From contig JAITLE010000123.1 of NCBI GenBank assembly GCA_031278075.1, forward strand, positions 1 through 11,683: 11,683 nucleotides of DNA, written 5' to 3'. The notes under the pieces were generated by a model. The model ran no database searches, was not told where the DNA came from, and saw only the letters and a program-made list of their open reading frames with translations. Of the stretch, positions 1 to 5,367 are shown in pieces (position 1 is the first letter of the stretch; each line of letters starts with the position of its first letter). Source of the DNA: Bifidobacteriaceae bacterium. Lineage in GTDB: Bacteria; Actinomycetota; Actinomycetes; Actinomycetales; WQXJ01. A program made the translations under genes and the position numbers.

Positions 1-68
1 TTCCGCAGGTCAGGGCCCTGTGGCGGTCTTGGCCGGGCTGACGCCGATCCGGGCGGGCGTCACCATTC

Positions 69-101
69 CTACACTTCTCTGGTCAGGAGCGAGAAGTGTA
101 G
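69..101. repeat. Perfect 11-bp inverted repeat, repeat unit 1
   Basis: The arms CTACACTTCTC (69-79) and GAGAAGTGTAG (91-101) are exact reverse complements around an 11-nt loop. No T-run follows on either strand, so a classic intrinsic terminator is unlikely. It could form a hairpin in RNA, or serve as a palindromic site for a dimeric protein. Confidence 0.85.
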
Positions 102-226
102 AGTTACGCGGCCCGCGCCGCGGCGCCCGTGTTGACCCCGAACCCGGGTGGGACGCGTTTCCGCAGGTCAGAGGACTGCGCTGGTCCTGGACCCGTGGAC
201 CCCGATCCGGGCGGGCGTCACCATTC

Positions 227-259
227 CAACACTTCACTCGCCAGGAGCGAGAAGTGTAG
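227..259. repeat. Imperfect inverted repeat, repeat unit 2
   Basis: This is the same position within unit 2. The right arm (249-259) is unchanged, but the left arm (227-237) reads CAACACTTCAC, with two differences. A shifted pairing through CTCG/CGAG next to the loop can partly restore the stem. Confidence 0.7.
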
Positions 260-384
260 AGTTACGCGGCCCGCGCCGCGGCGCGGGTGTTGACCGCGAA
301 CCCGGCCGGGGCGTGTTTCCGCAGGTCAGGGCCCTGTGGCGGTCTTGGCCGGGCTGACGCCGATCCGGGTGGGCGTCACCATTC

Positions 385-417
385 CTACACTTCTCTGGCC
401 AGAACCGAGAAGTGTAG
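385..417. repeat. Perfect 11-bp inverted repeat, repeat unit 3
   Basis: Both arms (385-395 and 407-417) match those of unit 1 exactly, while the 11-nt loop differs from unit 1 at three positions. This is the hairpin nearest the 3' end of the kinase gene, about 120 nt beyond its stop codon in the direction of transcription. It could act as an mRNA-end structure there. Confidence 0.85.
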
Positions 418-540
418 AGTTACGCGGCCCGCGCCACGGCGCCCGTGTTAGCCGCGAACCCGCACGGGACGCGTTTCCGCAGGTCAGAGGCCTGCGCTGG
501 TGGTGGTCCCGTGGCCCCGGTGAGGGCGGGGCTCGGGTGG

Positions 541-1707
541 TCAGACCGCCGCGGGCAGGTCGATCATGAAACTGGCGCCCCGGCCTCGGCCCGCGGAGCG
601 GGCCGCGATCCGGCCGCCGTGGGCCTCAGCCAGGGCCTTCGCTATCGCGAGACCGATCCCCGCGCCACCGCTGGCGCGGTCACGGGCCTCGTCCACACGG
701 TAGAACCGCTCGAAGACGTGCGGCAGATGTTCGGCCGGGATGCCCTCGCCCGTGTCGGAGACCGTGATCCGAACGGCGAACGCGCCTGGGCCGGGCCACG
801 TCGCGGCGCCGGCCCCAGGGGAGGCCGGCTCGCTCGGCGCCGCGGCCGCTGAGATCAGCACCCGCCCGCCCGCCGGCGTGTGCCGCAGCGCGTTGTCCAA
901 GAGGTTCCCCAGCACCTGCGCGAACCGGGCGCGGTCCACCGAGACTGGGGGCACGGCATCGGGCACTGGATCCACGACCAAAGCCACGCCCTTGGCGACG
1001 AACGCCGGACGGGCGGCGAGCGCGGCGCCTTCGAGGATGCCACCCACCGGCGCTCTCGCCAGGCGCAGATCCAGCGAGCGGTCCTCCGCGCGGGCCACAG
1101 CGGCCAAGTCCGAGGCCAACCGCGTGAGCCGCTCCCCCTGGGCGCGCAGCAGCGCGGTGACCTCGGGCGTCAGCCGCACGATGCCGTCCTCCAGGGCCTC
1201 GAGATGCGCGTTGATGGTCGCGACAGGGGTCCTCAGCTCGTGGGCGACATCGCCCAACAGGCGGCGACGCAGGCGCTCCGAGACCGCTAGCGCGGCGGCC
1301 ATCTCGTTGAACGCGGCGGCCAAGGCGTCGAACTCCTGGCTCAGGCGGGGCGCGGCGACCCGCGCGTCGAACCGCCCGTCCGCGATGCCGCGCGCCGCGC
1401 GCGCCAACTGCCCGGCGACTGCGCCAGTCCGCCGCGCGATCAGGACGCTGAGCGCGAGCGCGGCCGCCGCGGCCACCGCCAGCGCGATCCCGAGCGCGGT
1501 CCCGGACGCCGCACGGAACGCGGCCTCCGCGTGGGTCAGGGCGGTCTCGTCCTCGCCACGACCCGCGGCCACCATGTGCCGGCGAAAAGCGCTCGGCCCG
1601 ACGAGCGCCGCCACCACGCCCGCGGTCACCCCAGCCACGCCGATGACCAGTGCGAACGCCAGCATCAGGCGGGCGGTCAGGCCGCGGCCTGTGCGGCGGG
1701 CGCGCAT
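541..1707 (-). CDS. Membrane sensor histidine kinase of a two-component system
   Basis: This 388-residue HAMP-containing kinase would autophosphorylate and pass phosphate to the regulator encoded just upstream. In order it has two membrane helices (about 13-36 and 70-92) flanking a short outer loop of about 33 residues, a HAMP linker (about 93-145), a HisKA domain with H156 in DVAHELRTP, and a HATPase domain. The ATPase domain shows the N-box NLLDNALRHTP (268-278), G1 box DTGEG (318-322), an F box (FERFYR) and G2 box GGAGIGLAIAK. All catalytic boxes are intact. The start is the ATG at 1707, whose A is also the last base of the regulator's TGA; an open frame extends upstream only as a shadow of the regulator gene. 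The overlap implies one transcript and coupled translation. The outer loop contains H44, M45 and H59, so metal sensing is conceivable, but the stimulus is not shown by the sequence. The 158-bp repeat array begins just downstream. Confidence 0.95.
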   Translation of the reverse strand: MRARRTGRGLTARLMLAFALVIGVAGVTAGVVAALVGPSAFRRHMVAAGRGEDETALTHAEAAFRAASGTALGIALAVAAAAALALSVLIARRTGAVAGQLARAARGIADGRFDARVAAPRLSQEFDALAAAFNEMAAALAVSERLRRRLLGDVAHELRTPVATINAHLEALEDGIVRLTPEVTALLRAQGERLTRLASDLAAVARAEDRSLDLRLARAPVGGILEGAALAARPAFVAKGVALVVDPVPDAVPPVSVDRARFAQVLGNLLDNALRHTPAGGRVLISAAAAPSEPASPGAGAATWPGPGAFAVRITVSDTGEGIPAEHLPHVFERFYRVDEARDRASGGAGIGLAIAKALAEAHGGRIAARSAGRGRGASFMIDLPAAV

Positions 1708-2567
1708 CAGCCGGGCCCCATCCGGTAGCCCACGCCGCGCACGGTGCGAATGAAGCGTTGCGCCGCGGCGGTGTCGCCGAGCTTGCGCCGCACATTCGCC
1801 AAGTGCACGTCCGCCGCGTGCGGATCGCCCACCCAGGCGGGCCCCCAGACCGCACGGAGCAGCGCCTCGCGTGTCAGGACGGCGCCGGGCCTGGCCGCGA
1901 GAGCCGCCAGCAGGTCGAATTCTGTGCGAGTCAGGTGCACGCACCGGCCCGCGAGGGTCACCTCCCGGCCCGTCAGGTCGACCGTCAAAGCGCCGATCAC
2001 CAGCCTGTCCGGATTGGCGCCTGGCTCGTCCCCGCCGACGATGCCGTGCCCCTCGTCCGCAGCCGACCATCCGTCTCGGCCTGGCGCGCGCCCGTTCCTG
2101 ACGCCTTGTCGGCCGGGAACCACTGGCGGGCCGCCGACCCCTGGCGGGGCGTCGGGCGAGCCGTGGGCGCCGACGGAACGCGGTCGGCGCAGCAGCGCTC
2201 GCACCCGCGCCAACAACTCGCGCGGTGAGAAGGGTTTGGTCATATAGTCGTCGGCGCCGACGGCGAGGCCGATCAGCTTGTCGACCTCCTCGGCGCGGGC
2301 GGTCAGCATGATGATGTACGCGTCCGAGAAAACACGCGCCTGGCGGGCAAGCTCAATCCCGTCGACTCCGGGCAGATTCAGATCGAGGACGACTACATCC
2401 GGAACGTGGTCGCGGATCGCGGTCAAGCCGTCTAGGCCGTTCAGAGCCTGCCAGACCTCGAACCCATCGGTCTCGAGATAAGAGGCGATCAGCGACGTCA
2501 GCGACGCCTCGTCGTCGATGACGACGGCGCGGCGGCCGACCTGGCCGCTCGGGTCAGTCACTCTCAC
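1707..2567 (-). CDS. OmpR/PhoB-family response regulator
   Basis: This is a DNA-binding response regulator, the partner of the overlapping kinase and first in the operon. From the GTG at 2567 it is 286 residues. The receiver domain spans about 12-129, with acidic pocket D18-D19, phospho-acceptor D62 (VVVLDLNLPG), T89 (MLTAR) and K111 (TKPFSP), all canonical. The C-terminal winged helix (about 188-284) contains LTRTEFDLLAAL, VLTREALLRAVWG and VRRKLGD...IRTVRGVGYRM, the usual transcriptional-regulator signature. The interdomain linker is unusually long, about 58 Gly/Pro-rich residues. GTG 2567 is preferred because a TAGGCT box ends 7 nt upstream, a leaderless arrangement. GTG 2561, with AGGGG 5 nt upstream, is a real alternative that shortens the protein by two residues. 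GTG 2597 opens the same frame but has no ribosome-binding site. Targets are unknown; the nearby copper genes are candidates by position only. Confidence 0.95.
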   Translation of the reverse strand: MRVTDPSGQVGRRAVVIDDEASLTSLIASYLETDGFEVWQALNGLDGLTAIRDHVPDVVVLDLNLPGVDGIELARQARVFSDAYIIMLTARAEEVDKLIGLAVGADDYMTKPFSPRELLARVRALLRRPRSVGAHGSPDAPPGVGGPPVVPGRQGVRNGRAPGRDGWSAADEGHGIVGGDEPGANPDRLVIGALTVDLTGREVTLAGRCVHLTRTEFDLLAALAARPGAVLTREALLRAVWGPAWVGDPHAADVHLANVRRKLGDTAAAQRFIRTVRGVGYRMGPG

Positions 2568-2574
2568 CCCTGAG

Positions 2575-2580
2575 AGCCTA
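2575..2580 (-). promoter_or_regulatory. Probable -10 box of the two-component operon (TAGGCT)
   Basis: On the minus strand TAGGCT fits the actinobacterial TANNNT -10 consensus and ends 7 nt before the GTG at 2567, which would then be at or near +1 (leaderless mRNA). No good -35 hexamer is visible at the expected distance, so an activator may be needed. Confidence 0.45.
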
Positions 2581-2603
2581 CTTGCGCGAGGGAACACCCA
2601 GTG

Positions 2604-2630
2604 CTGCCACCACCAAGCTGGCGGTGGCAG
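2604..2630. promoter_or_regulatory. 8-bp perfect dyad upstream of the two-component promoter
   Basis: CTGCCACC (2604-2611) and GGTGGCAG (2623-2630) are exact inverted repeats separated by 11 nt. The dyad sits immediately upstream of where the -35 of the regulator promoter should be, a suitable place for a dimeric activator such as the regulator itself. It could instead be a hairpin. The operator role is inferred from position only. Confidence 0.4.
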
Positions 2631-2809
2631 TTAGCGGTCTCGCGACCGGCGAACTTGCGCGGAGACTCGGCCCGCGGAGCGGGATACTTGGGGGATCACC
2701 GGCGTCAACGCCGTGGTCGGCTCCGATGTGGCCCAATACAGCATCGTGGTCGGCGACCCGGCCCGGGCCGGGCGGCAGCGCGTGGACGACGAGTTGGCCG
2801 CGTTGTCGC

Positions 2810-2831
2810 TGGACTTCAAGTGGACTTCAAG
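2810..2831. repeat. 11-bp tandem duplication causing a frameshift
   Basis: TGGACTTCAAG occurs twice without spacing and is followed by a further TGG. Eleven is not a multiple of three, so the second copy shifts the frame of the surrounding small gene. Confidence 0.9.
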
Positions 2832-2944
2832 TGGTGGAACCTGCCCGTGGCCCAGATCGACGCGCTGGTCCCGCTGCTGTCCGACCCGGACGTGGGGCAC
2901 GTCAAAGCCGAGCTGCGGCGGTTGTCGGGGCAGCGCGGCGGCGC

Positions 2945-3676
2945 TCAGCCCGACCCAGCGGCGCCCGACCCAGCGGCGCCCGAGCGCGCGCGCTGATCCA
3001 ACTTGGTCTGGTACATCCAGATCGCGTTGCGCAGCCGGAACGAGCCGACGCCCATCGCCGCCGCCGCCGCGTCCACCAGGCCGAGCGCCGCCTGGCCGCT
3101 GACCGGCTCCCCCGCGGCGTGGCTGGCGAACTCCACCAGCCACAGATCCTGGGGCACAGTCTCGATCCCGACCGCCAACGCGAGCCTCGCCCAGCTCAGG
3201 CCGGATCGCTGGGATGGCAGAGCCAGCCAGCGGCGGCGCATGTCCTGGAACTGATCCGTTTGCCCCGCGTAGCCCTGCTTGAAGTCATCAGCGGACCGGA
3301 CTCCGGCGGCCACCGCGACATCGGCGGCGCCCCGCACCGCCTCCGCCTTGTAGGGGGCGTCGACGCGGGAGTAAACCCGCTGGTGGTTGCCGATCCGCTC
3401 CATCCAGGCGTCTAGCCCGATCGCGAAAGTCTGAGCCAACTCCACGGCGCCGTCCCGGTCCGCGTCGCCGCCCTCCGCGGCACGGTGAGCACGGTACCGG
3501 TCCACCACTTCGATCACATTGGAGTACCGGACCCGCTCCGACCAGATCGAGTCGATGATCGCCTCCGCGAGCGACTCCGGATAGGTGTTCAGCTGCGGCC
3601 AGCGATCCGGCGGCGGCAGAAGGGTCTCGCAGGCTTTCAAGAAACGGTCGCGCTCAAGCGCGGTGGTTGTGGCCAT
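2945..3676 (-). CDS. Uncharacterised protein resembling the HhH-GPD (endonuclease III-like) fold
   Basis: The 243-residue protein has no signal peptide or membrane segment and is probably cytoplasmic. Its layout resembles the helix-hairpin-helix base-excision glycosylase fold: an N-terminal AIIDSIWSERVRYSNVIEVV stretch (about 39-58), a central YKAEAVRGAADVAV helix (109-122), then LPSQRSGLSWARLALAVGIE (153-172), where these enzymes place the hairpin, with D177 in VPQDLWLVEF where they have the catalytic Asp. The hairpin LPGVG motif, the catalytic Lys position and a C-terminal iron-sulphur Cys cluster are not recognisable, so glycosylase activity is not claimed. The tail SGAAGSGAAGSG is encoded by a 15-bp tandem repeat and may be an accidental extension into the convergent gene. 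The ATG at 3676 lies 6 nt after a TAACGT box, suggesting a leaderless message. It is probably a single-gene transcript. Confidence 0.75.
   Translation of the reverse strand: MATTTALERDRFLKACETLLPPPDRWPQLNTYPESLAEAIIDSIWSERVRYSNVIEVVDRYRAHRAAEGGDADRDGAVELAQTFAIGLDAWMERIGNHQRVYSRVDAPYKAEAVRGAADVAVAAGVRSADDFKQGYAGQTDQFQDMRRRWLALPSQRSGLSWARLALAVGIETVPQDLWLVEFASHAAGEPVSGQAALGLVDAAAAAMGVGSFRLRNAIWMYQTKLDQRARSGAAGSGAAGSG
2949..2978. repeat. 15-bp tandem repeat (two copies) in the convergent gene overlap
   Basis: CCCGACCCAGCGGCG is repeated exactly at 2949-2963 and 2964-2978, followed by a partial third copy. It encodes PDPAA twice on the plus strand and GSGAA-type repeats on the minus strand, at the C-termini of both overlapping frames. 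Confidence 0.9.
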
Positions 3677-3682
3677 GCCGAC

Positions 3683-3688
3683 ACGTTA
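3683..3688 (-). promoter_or_regulatory. Probable -10 box for the HhH-like gene (TAACGT)
   Basis: TAACGT on the minus strand matches TANNNT and ends 6 nt before the ATG at 3676. No Shine-Dalgarno sequence precedes that ATG, which fits leaderless initiation. No clear -35 is seen. Confidence 0.45.
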
Positions 3689-3720
3689 GGCGCCCACCCG
3701 CCCCGGCGCAGGCCAGCCCG

Positions 3721-3833
3721 GCGCCGTCTCGCGCTTCGACCAGCCACGCTCCGCCGCCCGATGCCGTCCGATCCGCCACCCGGGCGCCGTCTCGCGCTTC
3801 GACCAGCCACGCCCGCCGCCCCGGATGCCGTCC
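3721..3833. repeat. Two-copy direct repeat, 63-bp period, intergenic
   Basis: A block starting GCGCCGTCTCGCGCTTCGAC occurs at 3721 and again at 3784. The first 29 bases are identical, and the copies remain similar to about 50 bases (ending GATGCCGTCC) with small indels. The period is a multiple of three, so short frames on both strands carry a repeated peptide, but none has convincing gene features. It lies in the divergent gap between the HhH-like gene and the copper module. Confidence 0.8.
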
Positions 3834-3868
3834 TTGATCGAAGCTTGACGAAACATGCGGGACGCCCT

Positions 3869-3888
3869 TGACACGGCCCGCCTAAGGT
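3869..3888 (+). promoter_or_regulatory. Probable promoter and start region of the copper module
   Basis: TAAGGT (3883-3888) fits the TANNNT -10 consensus and ends 7 nt before the ATG at 3896, so the message may be leaderless. The same bases contain AAGG, which could act as a ribosome-binding site 8 nt from the ATG on a longer transcript. TTGACA at 3869-3874 looks like a -35, but its 8-bp spacing is too short, and TTGACG at 3845-3850 is too far away. No CsoR-like or CopY-like operator is recognised. Confidence 0.4.
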
Positions 3889-3895
3889 GTTGGCC

Positions 3896-5299
3896 ATGGC
3901 GGCAAATTCCTCGACCCGTGCGCCTCGCGTCAACGCCAGCTTCCCCATCTCGGGCATGACCTGCAAGGCCTGCGAAGCGCGGGTGGCCAAGACGATCCGC
4001 CGCCTGGACGGAGTTCACGAGGTCAAAGTGTCCCTGGCCAAGGGCGTCGCGACGGTCAGCTCCAGCAAGCCCGTCAGCCCCGAGACAATCGACGCGGCCC
4101 TGCGCCCAGCCGGCTATCGGGTCGCCTCCGGCGCCCTGCCGATCCTCTCCGCCGACAAGACAGTCTGGCGCGACGCGCTGATCGGCGCCGCCGCGATGGC
4201 AGCCATCCTTTGGGGTTTGGACCGGCTAGGCCTGATGGGCCTGACCGACCGCCTCGGGTCCAGCGCCGTGGCTGGATCGTCCATCACGGCCCTGGCGTTG
4301 GTCTTCGCGCTGGGCGTGATCGCCTCGATCTCGACGTGTATGGCTCTGGTCGGCGGGTTGGTGCTGTCGGTCTCGGCCGCGTTCGCCAAGGCTCACCCGG
4401 AGCTGCCCCCGAACCGTCGCCTCAGGCCACAGTTCATGTTCAACCTCGGCCGGGTCGCGGGTTTCGGGGCGCTCGGCGCGGCACTTGGCGCCTTGGGCGG
4501 CGTCTTCCAGGTCTCCGTCCACCTCCTGGCGTTCGCGATGATCGCGGTCGGGCTGGTGATGGGCCTGATCGGCTTGAAACTGACCGAGGTCTCCCCGCGC
4601 CTGAGCCGCCTGGCGATCGCGTTGCCAGCGTCCTGGGCTCGCCTCGGCGACCGTTCCCGCGGCTACCGCGACTCCACCGCCCTCGCCCTGGGCGCCGCGA
4701 GCTTCTTCCTGCCGTGCGGTTTCACCCAAGCCGTCCAGGTTTACGCGCTGTCCACGGGCAGCCCCGCCCGCGCCGGCCTGATCATGGCCGCGTTCGCGCT
4801 CGGCACCGCGCCTGGCCTCCTCGGGGTGGGCGCGCTCGCCGCGCTCGCCTCCGGCCGCGCCGCGCGGCACGTCTTCCGCCTGGTGGGGGTGGCCGTCTGC
4901 GCGTTCGCCGCGGTCAACCTGATGGGCGGCGCGCAGATCCTGCGTCCCGCCTGGTTCGTCGCGCCCGCCGGCCCGGCGCCGACAGCCCGCAGCGACAACG
5001 TGGTGGACGATGCCGACGTCCAAGTCTTGAGAACCGTCCAGAACGGTTTGGGCTACTCGCCGAAGGTCGCCACGGTTTACGCCGACCGCCCAGTCCGCTG
5101 GGAGATCGACTCCCAGGGGCTCGGCTGCACCTCGACGGTGGATCTGTCGGCGATGGGGCTCGGGATCGTGTATCTCGAGGACGGCTTGAACGTGTTCGAG
5201 TTCACTCCGACCGAAGTCGGTACCCTGGCCTATACCTGCGCCATGGGCATGGCCCCGGCTCAGATCCACGTCATCGCAGAACCGGCGGACGCGGAATGA
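3896..5299 (+). CDS. Copper-handling membrane protein: HMA domain, DsbD/TauE-SafE-like domain, cupredoxin-like tail
   Basis: The 467-residue product combines three parts. Residues about 14-78 form a heavy-metal-associated domain with the Cu(I)-binding motif GMTCKAC (C23, C26). Residues about 93-345 contain multiple membrane helices of the DsbD_2/TauE-SafE (UreH-like) type, with one cysteine in ISTCMALVGGLVLS (C148) and another in FFLPCGFTQAVQVYALSTGS (C274), positions where this family has conserved cysteines. Residues about 365-460 form a beta-rich cupredoxin-like domain with likely ligands C411 (GLGC), C448, M450 and M452 (TCAMGM), and H458. Proteins of this class occur with copper exporters; transfer of copper or reductant across the membrane is a reasonable but unproven role. 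The ATG at 3896 is chosen over the GTG at 3887 because of AAGG 8 nt upstream and the TAAGGT box. The stop overlaps a possible ATG of the next gene by 4 nt, so the two are surely one operon. Confidence 0.9.
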   Translation: MAANSSTRAPRVNASFPISGMTCKACEARVAKTIRRLDGVHEVKVSLAKGVATVSSSKPVSPETIDAALRPAGYRVASGALPILSADKTVWRDALIGAAAMAAILWGLDRLGLMGLTDRLGSSAVAGSSITALALVFALGVIASISTCMALVGGLVLSVSAAFAKAHPELPPNRRLRPQFMFNLGRVAGFGALGAALGALGGVFQVSVHLLAFAMIAVGLVMGLIGLKLTEVSPRLSRLAIALPASWARLGDRSRGYRDSTALALGAASFFLPCGFTQAVQVYALSTGSPARAGLIMAAFALGTAPGLLGVGALAALASGRAARHVFRLVGVAVCAFAAVNLMGGAQILRPAWFVAPAGPAPTARSDNVVDDADVQVLRTVQNGLGYSPKVATVYADRPVRWEIDSQGLGCTSTVDLSAMGLGIVYLEDGLNVFEFTPTEVGTLAYTCAMGMAPAQIHVIAEPADAE

Positions 5300-5367
5300 T
5301 CGAGACGGGTCACAGTGTCGCGGGCGGTGGCGAACGGCATCGTGCGACTGGAGACGAAGGGACTGAC

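Larger units (their letters stand above)
1..520. repeat. 158-bp tandem repeat array (about 3.3 copies, cut by window edge)
   Basis: The motif TTCCGCAGGTCAG recurs at 1, 159, 317 and 475, giving an exact 158-bp period. The fourth copy keeps similarity for only about 45 bp and fades near 520, roughly 20 bp before the kinase stop codon at 541. Each complete unit carries a fold-back sequence (arms of CTACACTTCTC and GAGAAGTGTAG) followed by an invariant GAGTTACGCGGCCCGCGCC block. The period is not a multiple of three, so no reading frame is kept across units and the short open frames here are not a repetitive protein. Copies 1 and 3 are nearly identical, while copies 2 and 4 share a different left part, so there is a nested 316-bp period. 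No gene, RNA gene or direct-repeat/spacer CRISPR pattern is seen. The function is unknown; a REP-like or regulator-binding array is possible. The array probably continues to the left of the window. Confidence 0.93.
2688..2996 (+). pseudogene. Frameshifted small gene of unknown function
   Basis: I do not recognise this family. One frame reads GITGVNAVVGSDVAQYSIVV, then GDPARAGRQRVDDELAALS. It stops making sense after LDFKW, where TGGACTTCAAG is tandemly duplicated (2810-2820 and 2821-2831). Removing one 11-bp copy joins the frame exactly to a second one reading WNLPVAQIDALVPLLSDPDV and ending at TGA 2994-2996, giving a continuous product of roughly 100 residues. The start is also unclear: TTG at 2688 has GGAG 8 nt upstream, but it enters frame only if one G of the GGGGG run at 2690-2694 is removed, which hints at a second slip. 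Otherwise only GTG 2713 is in frame, without a ribosome-binding site. The N-terminal part looks beta-rich, the middle helical, and the tail is Pro/Ala-rich. The last 52 bases overlap the convergent HhH-like gene. A sequencing or assembly error at the duplication would also explain the break. Confidence 0.6.

Noticed and set aside
1..520. CRISPR array
   Set aside because: The unit is 158 bp and repeated along its whole length, with no short identical repeats separated by unique spacers.
1..520. Intrinsic terminators in the 158-bp units
   Set aside because: No T-run follows the stems on either strand, and several copies in tandem are not expected of a simple terminator.
740..1753. 337-residue plus-strand frame opposite the histidine kinase
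   Set aside because: Its Ala/Ser/Arg-rich sequence has no motif, while the minus strand shows every kinase box. It is a high-GC antisense artefact.
1708..2070. Upstream extension of the kinase frame to 2070
   Set aside because: This stretch is Arg/Gly-rich shadow of the response regulator. The kinase begins naturally at the ATG overlapping the regulator stop.
2582..3415. 277-residue plus-strand frame
   Set aside because: It runs antisense to the HhH-like gene with Arg/Pro-rich content and no recognisable fold, and it is in neither frame of the broken small gene.
3834..3895. CsoR/CopY-type copper operator or standard -35/-10 pair
   Set aside because: No matching palindrome is seen; TTGACA is 8 bp from TAAGGT and TTGACG is 32 bp away, both outside normal spacing.
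4210..5295. Long open frame running in phase into copA across the upstream gene
   Set aside because: It is a shadow in another frame of the HMA/membrane/cupredoxin gene: Arg/Pro/Gly-rich with no domain. The recognisable CopA sequence begins after 5368.
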